A DNA stretch of 10,400 nt from Candidatus [Bacteroides] periocalifornicus. GTDB taxonomy: Bacteria > Bacteroidota > Bacteroidia > Bacteroidales > CAJPTX01. How positions within the stretch are numbered: the stretch's first letter is position 1; every line of letters starts with the position of its first letter. A program made the position numbers and the translations under genes. The stretch is from contig LIIK01000063.1 in the NCBI GenBank assembly GCA_001421095.1, positions 1 through 10,400 on the forward strand. Direction: 5' to 3'. This document shows positions 1 to 6,543 of the stretch, in pieces. Under the pieces are notes generated by a model. The model was given only the letters and a program-made list of their open reading frames with translations. It ran no database searches and had not been told where the DNA came from.

Positions 1-143
1 GTGCGCATCGGCTCGCTGGTCACCAGGTAGCCCGGCAGCAGCGCCTGCAGGTACTGCTGCAGCGCGGGGCGGTAGCTGTGCTCGGTGGCCGCGCCCGTGC
101 GGTACTGGGCATCGAGGGCGGCGAGGTACTCCTTCAGGGGCAT
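1..143 (-). CDS. Type ISP/IIG-like restriction-modification enzyme, N-terminal fragment
   Basis: The first 47 codons of a minus-strand gene are visible; the rest lies beyond the left edge. The ATG is at 143-141. Residues 17-30 (GAATEHSYRPALQQ) followed by LLPGYLVTSEPMR match the opening I know from large single-chain restriction-modification proteins with fused nuclease, helicase and N6-adenine methyltransferase parts. In those proteins an ATEHSYRP block and a TNEP-R block precede the PD-(D/E)xK nuclease strand. The role would be defence against foreign DNA. None of the catalytic parts lies inside the window, so whether the gene is intact is unknown. A TAnnTTTG promoter box lies just upstream at 165-172, so the gene probably starts its own transcript. 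Its upstream flank is repeat-rich DNA, common for accessory genes. The call rests on a short but distinctive motif; another methylase-like protein sharing this N-terminus is possible. Confidence 0.65.
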   Translation of the reverse strand, partial: MPLKEYLAALDAQYRTGAATEHSYRPALQQYLQALLPGYLVTSEPMR

Positions 144-164
144 GGGGGCGTTTTTTATCCGGGG

Positions 165-172
165 CAAAGGTA
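165..172 (-). promoter_or_regulatory. Bacteroidota -7 promoter box (TACCTTTG) for the restriction-modification gene
   Basis: On the minus strand TACCTTTG matches the Bacteroidota sigma-ABfr -7 consensus TAnnTTTG exactly. It sits 21 bases upstream of the ATG at 143, which would give a leader of about 15 bases. I see no clear -33 TTTG at the expected distance, so the call rests on the -7 box and its position. Confidence 0.55.
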
Positions 173-200
173 GGAAATATTTACGGGGCTCGCGCTAATC

Positions 201-222
201 GCGACGCGGCACGCCACGTCGC
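201..222. repeat. Module A palindrome, copy 1
   Basis: Arms GCGACGCGGC and GCCACGTCGC are separated by two bases and differ from perfect symmetry at one position. The same palindrome occurs at 404-423, 583-604, 854-873, 3792-3813, 7900-7920 (degenerate) and 8832-8852, and fragments lie around 7772-7832. Confidence 0.85.
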
Positions 223-234
223 TACAAAGACCAT

Positions 235-318
235 CCATGCCGCGTTTATGGTGGTGTCGGTGGAGGGCGGGGGAATCTTCGCGAAAACCGCGAAGACCCC
301 GCCCCTACAGTCGGGCAT
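235..318 (+). repeat. Module C repeat, copy 1, with nested hairpin at 265-304
   Basis: This stretch is in the same orientation as 8570-8660 and opposite to 1040-1142. Its core is a nested hairpin: outer arms GGGCGGGG (265-272) and CCCCGCCC (297-304), inner arms TCTTCGCG (276-283) and CGCGAAGA (289-296), loop 284-288. It is followed by a CTACAGTCGG tail shared with the other copies. Confidence 0.8.
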
Positions 319-403
319 TGTGGGGAGGACGTTGCGGGGTATGCCCCACCGACCATCATTCTACGCCCGCGCAGACATCAACGGGGACATCATAGGCGAA
401 TAA

Positions 404-423
404 CGACGCGGCACGCCGCGTCG
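404..423. repeat. Module A palindrome, copy 2 (perfect arms)
   Basis: Arms CGACGCGGC (404-412) and GCCGCGTCG (415-423) are perfectly complementary around a two-base centre. Of the copies in the window, this and the copy at 854-873 are the least decayed. Confidence 0.85.
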
Positions 424-547
424 CTACGTCCTTCGGGGAACGGGAGAATCAGATTTAAACCGCCGTATTCCAAAAGGGGGACCGCGGCAAAGCCTGCGTA
501 AGGGGCATTCTTTATAGACGGTTTCCCATTTCTAGTGTAAAAATAGC

Positions 548-741
548 TTTCAATCACGCAATTCCATTTCTCGAAGACCGTAGCGACGCGGCGTGCTGCG
601 TCGCTTTTATAGGCTTGCAGAAGAGAATCACATGTCGATCAATTTTCGAGATTGGCCATTGCGCTCTTGGTAGGGGAGGTGCTGTAGGGGCAGGCCGAGA
701 GTTGCCCGCCCACCCGCGCGAGTGCTCGCCCTAGCCAACGC
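548..741 (+). repeat. A+B repeat unit, first of a direct pair
   Basis: This unit begins TTTCAATCA, carries a module A palindrome at 583-604, then module B with the conserved words GAGAATCACATGTCGATCAA and GGTAGGGG, and a GC hairpin with arms at 688-695 and 704-711. The same order recurs 271 bases downstream at 819-1010. The offset is constant from 548 to about 715, after which small indels appear. One A-C mismatch is present in the B hairpin arms. Confidence 0.85.
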
Positions 742-818
742 GGCGAACCCTCCGCCAAGGCCCCCGTATGGGTTCAACCTCTTATTGGTGGCCTTTCCCC
801 TTCTTTTGGGTAAAGAGG

Positions 819-1010
819 TTTCAATCATGCAATTTGATTTATCGAAGACCGTAGCGACGCGGCGTGCCGCGTCGTTTTTATAGGCTTGCACCAGAGAATC
901 ACATGTCGATCAATTGTCGAGATTTGCTATTGGGTTCTTGGTAGGGGCGGCGCTGTAGGGGCAGGCCGTGAGTTGCCTGCCCATCCACGAATACCCGCCC
1001 TAACCAATGC
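819..1010 (+). repeat. A+B repeat unit, second of a direct pair
   Basis: This is a direct copy of 548-741. Its palindrome is at 854-873, its module B starts near 876, and its GC hairpin has arms GGGCAGGC (959-966) and GCCTGCCC (975-982). It carries the AATACCCGCCC variant near 990-1000 that is shared with 8500-8560 but not with the first unit, so the units are not simple recent duplicates. Confidence 0.85.
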
Positions 1011-1142
1011 CGCATCGTTTATTGGGGGCAGAGGTCTTAATGCCTCCCCGCCACCGCCGACTGTAGGGGCGCGTATCATCTTCGCAACGCGAAGATTTCC
1101 CCGCCCCCCGCCCCATAAACGCCCATCATCTATATCCCCGCG
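881..1142 (+). repeat. Left arm of a long inverted repeat (modules B+C)
   Basis: About 260 bases here match the reverse complement of about 8568-8826, at roughly 85-90% by eye with small indels. Shared landmarks in order are GAGAATCACATGTCGATCAA, CTTGGTAGGGGCGG, CGTTTATTGGGGGCAGAGG, TCTTAATG, CCGACTGTAGGGGCG, TCTTCGCAACGCGAAGA and ACGCCCATCATC. The module C hairpin here has inner arms at 1079-1085 and 1089-1095. The arm ends just before the mgtC stop codon. Confidence 0.88.
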
Positions 1143-1148
1143 CTCCGC

Positions 1149-1862
1149 CTAGCTTAAGGCCTGCATTACCCTTACAGCCTGCACGCCCTCGTGCGCATTG
1201 AGCTGGGCTACCAGAGCCTCGAGTTCCACCCTCTCGGGTATTCGCACAGAGAATCGTAGTAGCCAGGGATTCACAGAATTCGTGGAGTGGATATCCACGG
1301 TGCGTACCCGTATGCCGTAGTTTACCAGCACGCCACGGAGAGCCGCAATATCATTGCCCTGCGGCAAGTAGTCCACCTCTATGATTTTCTGGTATTCGTT
1401 GGCGAAAATCCGTACCTCCAGCAGTTCGAATACCACCAGCACTAGGAGTATGATGAGCGTGCCCACCAGCGCCACCAGCAGCATGCCGCAGCCCGCAGCC
1501 ATGCCCACCGCCGCAGTGGCCCATATGGTAGCCGCCGTGGTTATACCCCGCACATTCACCCCGAACTTGATGATGGCGCCCGCACCCAGAAAACCGATAC
1601 CGCTCACGATTTGTGCGGCAATACGGGCAGCGTCACCGCTAAGCTGTGTTGAGCCTAGCGACCAGGGGAGGTAGATCGAGAGCATGGTGAAGATCGTCGA
1701 CCCTACGCAGATGAGCATGTGGGTTCGCATGCCCGCGGGTTGGTGTTGAGCCTCCCGCTCAAACCCGATGAGAAGCCCGAGTAGCATGCTGCACACCAGC
1801 CGCATCACCACCGTTTCGGTGCGTAGGGCGGGCTCGCTGAATATTGCAAGTAGCTGTTCCAT
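1149..1862 (-). CDS. MgtC/SapB family inner-membrane protein
   Basis: This 237-residue protein has the MgtC/SapB membrane domain in residues 15-150 and a cytoplasmic C-terminal domain in about 155-237. Family signatures are visible: GFERE at 33-37, MRTHMLICVGS at 45-55, IVSGIGFLGAGAI at 85-97, and GITTAATIWATAAVGMAAG at 106-124, spread over about five hydrophobic segments. The C-terminal part alternates strands and helices like the ACT-type domain of longer MgtC proteins. In pathogens MgtC supports survival at low magnesium and inhibits the F-type ATPase; in other bacteria its role is mostly unknown, and I infer only a membrane protein with possible ion-stress links. The ATG at 1862 gives the usual N-terminus. 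The stop lies beside a module C repeat, and a 175-base leader region separates the gene from the upstream phosphatase-like gene. Confidence 0.9.
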   Translation of the reverse strand: MEQLLAIFSEPALRTETVVMRLVCSMLLGLLIGFEREAQHQPAGMRTHMLICVGSTIFTMLSIYLPWSLGSTQLSGDAARIAAQIVSGIGFLGAGAIIKFGVNVRGITTAATIWATAAVGMAAGCGMLLVALVGTLIILLVLVVFELLEVRIFANEYQKIIEVDYLPQGNDIAALRGVLVNYGIRVRTVDIHSTNSVNPWLLRFSVRIPERVELEALVAQLNAHEGVQAVRVMQALS

Positions 1863-2037
1863 GCTGGCAGATAGGTATGGGAGCAGAGGGGAGTACGCAT
1901 TGCGCGGAGGCAGAGCCTTGGTGGGCTAGATTGGGGGTGCCAAAACCGCACCGCCCCTAGCCGATATGTTAGGCTTGCCCTTGCGCAATTTTGTTACTAC
2001 ATAAACCTCTGTGTTATAATATTCTATTGTCCTTACG
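1863..2037. other. Intergenic leader of mgtC with an imperfect hairpin at 1933-1956
   Basis: No gene is seen. An imperfect inverted repeat pairs GGTGC (1936-1940) with GCACC (1948-1952), extended by GGG (1933-1935) and CCC (1954-1956) around a one-base bulge. It has no T-run, so a terminator role is not supported. On the minus strand TAGGGGCGGTGC in this hairpin is identical to a core word of module B, so it may be a decayed repeat fragment. The part from about 1985 to 2037 is AT-rich. No exact TAnnTTTG box was found for mgtC. Confidence 0.35.
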
Positions 2038-3699
2038 CTATAGTTCCCAATCAGCAGACCCGGGTAGCAGCTTCCCATTGCTCGAGAGCGGTGGTGCTAT
2101 GCCCATAAGGTGGCAGATGGTGGGGGCTATATCGGTAGGCGACACGGGCGTTATAACCTGTTTGGGGCGCAATTTCCATCCGTAAAGCAGCAGAGGTACA
2201 CGGTTGGCATAGCTATCGTCCGCCCCTCTAGCCGTGGGGAAATGGCGCGACGTGGCGATCCATCCGGGGAGGAGTGTCACTAGCAAATCGCCCCCCCGCT
2301 TTGGGTGGAAATTGGCGGCTGCCCTCCGTGCCTCCTCGCTTCCCGAAGAGCCCAGTTGCAGCGAGCTGGCCGTGTAGACCCGCGCCACACCCGCCATATT
2401 CAGGAGGAATTTTACCGCCTGCTCATTGAGAAACGCAGTGGAGAGGTGGGTATCCTCTATTCGCTTTTGGTCGAAGTAGATTTGCCCGGCCGCATGCCCC
2501 AGCACGAGATCGGCCACCCCGTAGAGCGCGCGGAAATAGCTATTGAGCAGGAATACAGCCCTATCAAAGCTGAATTGGCCCGCGGGGAGCTGCCAGGCAT
2601 TCAGGTAGTGCGGCGTGGGGGCTACCGGGTAGGCTGAGGTCAGCACCATTAGGTAGTGCCCCCGCCCCACCGTGTGGTCGAGAAACTCGAGCAGCTGCCC
2701 CAGCTCACGGTCGAACCGTAGCAGCGCATCCTCAGCCTGTAGCGAATTGGGACCGTAGAGCGTGGCGATGTTCTCTAGCGGCGAGTAGTAGAGGGTGAGC
2801 AGGTCGGGCGTCTTTTTCCGCATCCCCAGCGAATCGCCCAGCACAGCTGCCACCGCCAGATCCTTAAGCAGGGTGTTGCCTTGGGGTATCAGGCCCAGAC
2901 GGGTGAACTGTGGCCCGTAGATTTTGGTCTCAGGCATGGTGATATTGGGCTCGTTGGCCGCGAGCTTACGGGCGTAGGGTGAGAATTGCGGGTCATCTAC
3001 CCGTAGCAGGAAGGGCAATGTGGCGTACATGCTCGGTGCCCGGCTGGCAATCCACGGCTGGGCGTTGTACTCTTTTGCGAGTCCCTTGGTGTTGAATTTC
3101 GCCAACCAGGCCGGCACGCTCTCGCCATAGAAGGTCGATGTTACGAAATCCCCGCTCTTCCCGTTGAGCCAGAAGGCCGCGTTGGCCGAGCGTCCCCCTA
3201 GCGCAATGGCCACCTCGGGGGTAAATGCCGCGCTGTAGATGCGAGCCTCGGGGAACGCTGCCCGCCAGGCATGGGAGATGGTCCCCACCAGGAGTTTCTG
3301 TGGACCCTGTGAAGGATCTAGATACCGCGTACCACCCGCCTGCGTAGTCTGGGCTGTAAGCCGTTCGGTCTCGTTGCCCAGATGCCCGTACCAGACCTCG
3401 TCCATTACCCCGTGCACCTCTGGCGTAGTGCCTGTAGCTATGGTGGCCACACCGCTCACAGCATTGCAGAGCAGGTGCGGATAGCGCGCATCCAGGTACT
3501 CCACCCCGCCATTGCGCATTCGGTACATACCCTCGGGCGAAAGGTTGCGCCAGCTCTGGGCCATCACCTCGGGAGAGAGAGAGCCGGCTATCACCATCAC
3601 CACCAGGCGGGGGGGCTTATCGGCAGGTGGGGGATTCTGCCCGAAAGCCCCCAGCCACACCAGCAAAAGGCTGAATAGAACGAAGATTCTAATGCGCAT
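2038..3699 (-). CDS. Secreted PafA-like alkaline phosphatase superfamily protein, apparently catalytically dead
   Basis: Read from the ATG at 3699 this is a 553-residue protein. An upstream in-frame GTG at 3729 is possible, but the ATG places the signal peptide (MRIR, then a hydrophobic run, residues 1-20) at the N-terminus, so export to the periplasm is likely. The fold matches the PafA-type phosphatase/phosphodiesterase family: LVVMVIAG near 32-39, an ATIATGTTPEVHGV block near 85-98, DLLTLYYSPLEN near 299-310, LYGPNSLQAED near 314-324, and RVPLLLYG near 500-507. Every catalytic position I can align is changed: first metal Asp to Gly39, nucleophile Thr to Ala80, Asp/His of the DxxxH motif to Glu309/Thr313, the Asp-His pair to Ala356-Tyr357, and the last His to Arg491. 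The frame is long and intact, which argues against random decay. I infer a non-enzymatic binding or structural role. Substrate and partners are unknown. Confidence 0.8.
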   Translation of the reverse strand: MRIRIFVLFSLLLVWLGAFGQNPPPADKPPRLVVMVIAGSLSPEVMAQSWRNLSPEGMYRMRNGGVEYLDARYPHLLCNAVSGVATIATGTTPEVHGVMDEVWYGHLGNETERLTAQTTQAGGTRYLDPSQGPQKLLVGTISHAWRAAFPEARIYSAAFTPEVAIALGGRSANAAFWLNGKSGDFVTSTFYGESVPAWLAKFNTKGLAKEYNAQPWIASRAPSMYATLPFLLRVDDPQFSPYARKLAANEPNITMPETKIYGPQFTRLGLIPQGNTLLKDLAVAAVLGDSLGMRKKTPDLLTLYYSPLENIATLYGPNSLQAEDALLRFDRELGQLLEFLDHTVGRGHYLMVLTSAYPVAPTPHYLNAWQLPAGQFSFDRAVFLLNSYFRALYGVADLVLGHAAGQIYFDQKRIEDTHLSTAFLNEQAVKFLLNMAGVARVYTASSLQLGSSGSEEARRAAANFHPKRGGDLLVTLLPGWIATSRHFPTARGADDSYANRVPLLLYGWKLRPKQVITPVSPTDIAPTICHLMGIAPPLSSNGKLLPGSADWEL

Positions 3700-3784
3700 T
3701 GAAATCGGTTGAATTACATTGTTTTGCACCCTGTGGGCACGGGTCGTATCGATTAAATAGGATCAAGTTCAGCATGGCGCGTAT

Positions 3785-3905
3785 ATTAATCGCGATGCGG
3801 CACGCCACGTCACTACTAAGAGGCCACGGCTGAGGCATGCGATTCTATACCTCCACGTAAGGGCGGTGCTGTAGGGGTGCATTCCACGCGAGTTGTCCGT
3901 CCTCT
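3785..3905 (+). repeat. Module A copy 5 and a partial module B
   Basis: The gap between the ychF stop and the phosphatase-like start holds a decayed palindrome (arms GCGATGCGGC at 3792-3801 and GCCACGTCAC at 3804-3813). About 3866-3902 is a partial B module carrying GGGCGGTGCTGTAGGGG and GAGTTGTCCG, which correspond to the B hairpin region, but one arm is degenerate. No promoter box is obvious for the phosphatase-like gene in this gap. Confidence 0.7.
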
Positions 3906-3946
3906 CTTTCCCGCAAGAACCCCCATCCATTTCCCTCCTGTTTCCC

Positions 3947-5044
3947 CTACACATTGAAACGGAAGTGCATGATGTCACCATCCTTCACCACGTATTCCTT
4001 GCCCTCCACGGCTATTTTCCCCGCATCTCTACAGGCAGCCTCCGAGCCGAGCTCTACGTAGTCCTGATACTTAATCACCTCGGCCCGTATGAAACCCTTC
4101 TCGAAGTCGGTGTGGATGATCCCGGCAGCCTGTGGGGCCTTTATTCCCCGCCTGAAAGTCCAGGCTCGCGTCTCATCAGGCCCGGTGGTGAAGTAGGTCT
4201 GCAGATTCAGCAGCGCGTAGGCCGCCTTTATCAGCTTGGCGACCCCCGATTCGTAGAGCCCGAGCTCCTTTAGGAACATCTGGCGTTCCTCATAGCTCTC
4301 CAGCTCCGCGATCTCGGCCTCCGTTTTCGCCGCGAGTACCAGGATTTTCGCACCCTCGCTGGCTACGGCACCGCGCAGTGCCTCTACGTAGGCATTCCCG
4401 TGGGTGGCCGAGGCCTCATCCACATTGCACACGTAGAGTACGGGTTTGGCTGTAAGCAGCTGCAGCTCTTTCATGCGAAGCGCATCATCATCGGAGAGTT
4501 CTAGACTCCTGAGCGATAGCCCCTTCTCCAGGTGCTGCTTCGCGCGCTGGAGGAGATCTAGCATTTTGGCCGCCGTTTTATCCCCGGCCTTTGCCACCTT
4601 CTCGGTCTTGGCTATGCGCGCCTCCACGCTCTCCAGGTCGCGTAGCTGCAGCTCGGTGTCTATTACCTCGCGGTCTCGTACAGGGTTCACTGAGCCATCT
4701 ACGTGGGTTACATTGCCATCGTCAAAGCAGCGTAGCACGTGGAGTATGGCGTCCGTTTCGCGGATATTGGCCAGGAATTTATTGCCGAGCCCCTCGCCCT
4801 TGCTGGCGCCCTTCACCAGGCCGGCTATATCCACAATCTCCACGGTAGCAGGCACCACGCGCTTTGGGTGATCCATGCGCACCAGGGTATCGAGCCGCTC
4901 GTCTGGCACGGTCACCACGCCAAGGTTGGGCTCTATGGTGCAGAAGGGGAAATTGGCCGCCTGGGCCTTCGCGTTCGAGAGACAATTGAAAAGCGTGGAT
5001 TTACCCACATTCGGAAGCCCCACAATACCGCATTGCAACGCCAT
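3947..5044 (-). CDS. ychF: Ribosome-associated ATPase/GTPase YchF (OLA1 family)
   Basis: This 365-residue protein has the usual family length and is a P-loop NTPase of the Obg-related group. The G1 motif GLPNVGKST is at 9-17, the G3 motif DIAGL at 72-76, and NVDE at 207-210 replaces the canonical NKxD; that change is known to give YchF a preference for ATP. A helical coiled insert spans about 130-190, and the C-terminal TGS domain runs from about 282 to 365 (TYFTTGPDETRAWTFRRG at the start, ending DIMHFRFNV). YchF binds ribosomes in the cytoplasm and influences translation and oxidative-stress responses. The ATG at 5044 gives the conserved short N-terminus. It lies 39 bases downstream of the Smr-domain gene with no terminator between, so the two are probably one operon. 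Confidence 0.97.
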   Translation of the reverse strand: MALQCGIVGLPNVGKSTLFNCLSNAKAQAANFPFCTIEPNLGVVTVPDERLDTLVRMDHPKRVVPATVEIVDIAGLVKGASKGEGLGNKFLANIRETDAILHVLRCFDDGNVTHVDGSVNPVRDREVIDTELQLRDLESVEARIAKTEKVAKAGDKTAAKMLDLLQRAKQHLEKGLSLRSLELSDDDALRMKELQLLTAKPVLYVCNVDEASATHGNAYVEALRGAVASEGAKILVLAAKTEAEIAELESYEERQMFLKELGLYESGVAKLIKAAYALLNLQTYFTTGPDETRAWTFRRGIKAPQAAGIIHTDFEKGFIRAEVIKYQDYVELGSEAACRDAGKIAVEGKEYVVKDGDIMHFRFNV

Positions 5045-5083
5045 ACTCGATAAACTCGGTTAAGATTTGATGATTACCCTTGA

Positions 5084-6220
5084 TTACTGCCCCTGCCCGC
5101 GGTGGATAAAGACCAGGGTAGCCCCCCAGCCGTACTCGCGGAACGAGGCATCCTGCCACTGGCACCCCGGGTAGTCGCTCCGTAGGGTGGCCAGCACCGC
5201 ATTGCGCAGCCGTCCGTTCCCCACCCCGTGGATGGCTATGAGCCGTTTCACCTGCCCATCGGCCAGGGCGTTCTCCATCGCCTTCTTGAAGTGGCTTAGC
5301 TGGAACTCCAGCATCTCATGCGGCTCCATGCTCACAGGGTGGTGGATCAGCGCCTCCATGTGCAGGTCTATCACCACCTCCTCATTCAGGTGGTTGGGTA
5401 CCGAAACCTTCTTCTCCTCCGCCTTCTCCTTGCTCTCGGCCGCCTTCTGCAGATCCTCGCGCCCCAGGTGGGCAAGCAGCGCCTCCTTCTGCTCAGGGGT
5501 CAGCGTCTCCGCAGCCATGCCATCCTCTAGCGTTGCGCTGGGCGGGGTGAACTCCTTCTGCTGGTCATGCACCGTAATCAGGTAGAGCGGGGTCTCCAGG
5601 TACCGATTTTTTTGGAAGGCCCCCGGGCGGGCGAACTTGCCCCGTTTCACCTCGATATTTATCGCCACCGGAGGGCAAGGCTGGTGGGGTTCAGCATCGT
5701 AGAGCAACGCCTGCACCTGCACTAGGGCGAACTCAAAAAGCTCGTCGGGCTCTACCGTAATGGCCAACCGTGCCGACTTGGGCTTTACCCTACCGGCGAA
5801 AAATGTGCGGACGTGCTGCTGCTCCCAAGCGCCCAGCGTAATGTAGGCCGACTGCGGGAAATCGTTGATCACGTAGAGATCGTAGGGCCCTCGCAACGTA
5901 TCGTTCCAGTCCCGCGTCGCTATGCCTAAGAGTAGCGCTTGGGTTGGCATTCCCACGGTCATCAGAGCCAGGTTAGGATCTGGACGAACGGGAGGTGCAA
6001 CGGTAGGCGCAGCCGCCGGCGTTGGGCGATGGGCAGACGAAGCCGTGGGGCGAGATTCCGGCATAAAGGGGCGATCCTCTATCAGCTCCGTGAGCAGTGT
6101 GGGGATATCGAACCCATCCTGATTCCGCACCATGGCGGTGCGTCCATCCAGCATCCCTACTATCTCCCCTCCGCCTATATCATTCAGAAAGCGAACCTTA
6201 TCGCCGACCTTAAGAGGCAT
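5084..6220 (-). CDS. DUF2027 and Smr domain DNA/RNA-binding protein
   Basis: From the ATG at 6220 this is 378 residues; an in-frame GTG two codons upstream at 6226 is a less likely start. The N-terminus (KVGDKVRFLNDIGGGEIVG and following, residues 4-48) is a small beta-barrel-like domain typical of Bacteroidota DUF2027 proteins. A Pro/Ala-rich linker follows at about 57-81, then a middle beta-rich region at about 84-222, then a charged Lys/Glu stretch at about 255-272. The C-terminal Smr domain has VIDLHMEAL near 283-291 and the signature IHGVGNGRLR near 330-339. Smr domains in MutS2 and related proteins are nucleases or nucleic-acid binders; in this family the substrate is not known to me. 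The gene leads a probable two-gene operon with ychF and has a promoter box about 65 bases upstream. Confidence 0.92.
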   Translation of the reverse strand: MPLKVGDKVRFLNDIGGGEIVGMLDGRTAMVRNQDGFDIPTLLTELIEDRPFMPESRPTASSAHRPTPAAAPTVAPPVRPDPNLALMTVGMPTQALLLGIATRDWNDTLRGPYDLYVINDFPQSAYITLGAWEQQHVRTFFAGRVKPKSARLAITVEPDELFEFALVQVQALLYDAEPHQPCPPVAINIEVKRGKFARPGAFQKNRYLETPLYLITVHDQQKEFTPPSATLEDGMAAETLTPEQKEALLAHLGREDLQKAAESKEKAEEKKVSVPNHLNEEVVIDLHMEALIHHPVSMEPHEMLEFQLSHFKKAMENALADGQVKRLIAIHGVGNGRLRNAVLATLRSDYPGCQWQDASFREYGWGATLVFIHRGQGQ

Positions 6221-6543
6221 ATTCACAAGCTTTTAGCACCGAGTATCAACATACAAGCGGCGTACTCCATGCATTTTGGCACCGCAAAAGTACGTAAATT
6301 CGCGGTAATTATTGAACGGGATTGCAAGATAATATTGTATGCAGTGGAAAACTTAATTTTCGGGCAATGTACCAGAATGCAGCCAATCGCTCAGAATGTA
6401 GACTTTACCAGCGATAGCGGCCATTTCACCACCCTAAAAAATACCACGCCCGCCCAGCTGCGAATGCCCTCCATTCATTGACGCATTCCCCCTTCCGCGC
6501 AGTATTCCAATAGATTCCTATTCGGTACACAAGCCCATAAGCC
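6221..6543. other. Divergent intergenic region between the smr-ychF operon and queA
   Basis: About 320 bases with no gene and, unlike most other gaps here, no repeat modules. The minus-strand promoter for the smr operon lies near 6285-6292. For queA no exact TAnnTTTG box was found; the closest is TAATTTTC near 6354, one mismatch and about 190 bases from the start. An open frame crossing this gap on the plus strand overlaps the smr gene and shows no family features. Confidence 0.6.
6285..6292 (-). promoter_or_regulatory. Bacteroidota -7 promoter box (TACTTTTG) for the smr-ychF operon
   Basis: On the minus strand TACTTTTG fits TAnnTTTG exactly and is followed by GC, also common in these promoters. 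It lies 65 bases upstream of the ATG at 6220, giving a predicted leader of about 58 bases. The -33 element is not recognisable. Confidence 0.65.

Larger units (their letters stand above)
144..1148. other. Gene-free mosaic of dispersed repeat modules
   Basis: About 1 kb between the restriction-modification start and the mgtC stop holds no convincing gene. From left to right it contains a module A palindrome (201-222), module C (about 235-318), module A (404-423), unrelated sequence (about 425-547), an A+B unit (548-741), a short spacer (742-818), a second A+B unit (819-1010) and module C in the opposite orientation (about 1013-1142). Open frames of 80-90 codons here reappear as near-identical peptides at 8515-8880 on the other strand because the DNA is repeated. 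They are low-complexity, lack promoters and are best treated as chance frames. Confidence 0.8.

Noticed and set aside
548..870. GTTTCAATC-like words suggesting CRISPR repeats
   Set aside because: Only two copies exist, the similarity extends through almost 200 bases, and there is no series of short repeats with unique spacers or nearby cas gene.
628..891. Minus-strand open frame of 87 codons in the repeat cluster
   Set aside because: It lies wholly within A+B repeat units, has low-complexity Gly/Ala/Arg sequence, no promoter box and no family features.
886..1152. Plus-strand open frame of 88 codons whose peptide (GRGGAVGAGRELPAHP) recurs at 8515-8880
   Set aside because: The shared peptide follows from the DNA repeat itself. 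Other copies of the repeat break the frame, and it overlaps the mgtC 3' end, so a conserved protein is not supported.
3700..3729. GTG at 3729 as the start of the phosphatase-like gene
   Set aside because: It would place ten polar residues before the signal peptide; the ATG at 3699 gives a standard signal peptide.
4446..4871. Long plus-strand open frames antisense to ychF and to the smr gene (5187-5585)
   Set aside because: They are Ser/Arg-rich products of reading the complementary strand of high-GC codons; the opposite-strand genes have clear families.
6312..6337. Possible queA promoter TTG plus TAATATTG
   Set aside because: The -7 box has one mismatch to TAnnTTTG and the spacing between elements is several bases too short for the Bacteroidota arrangement.
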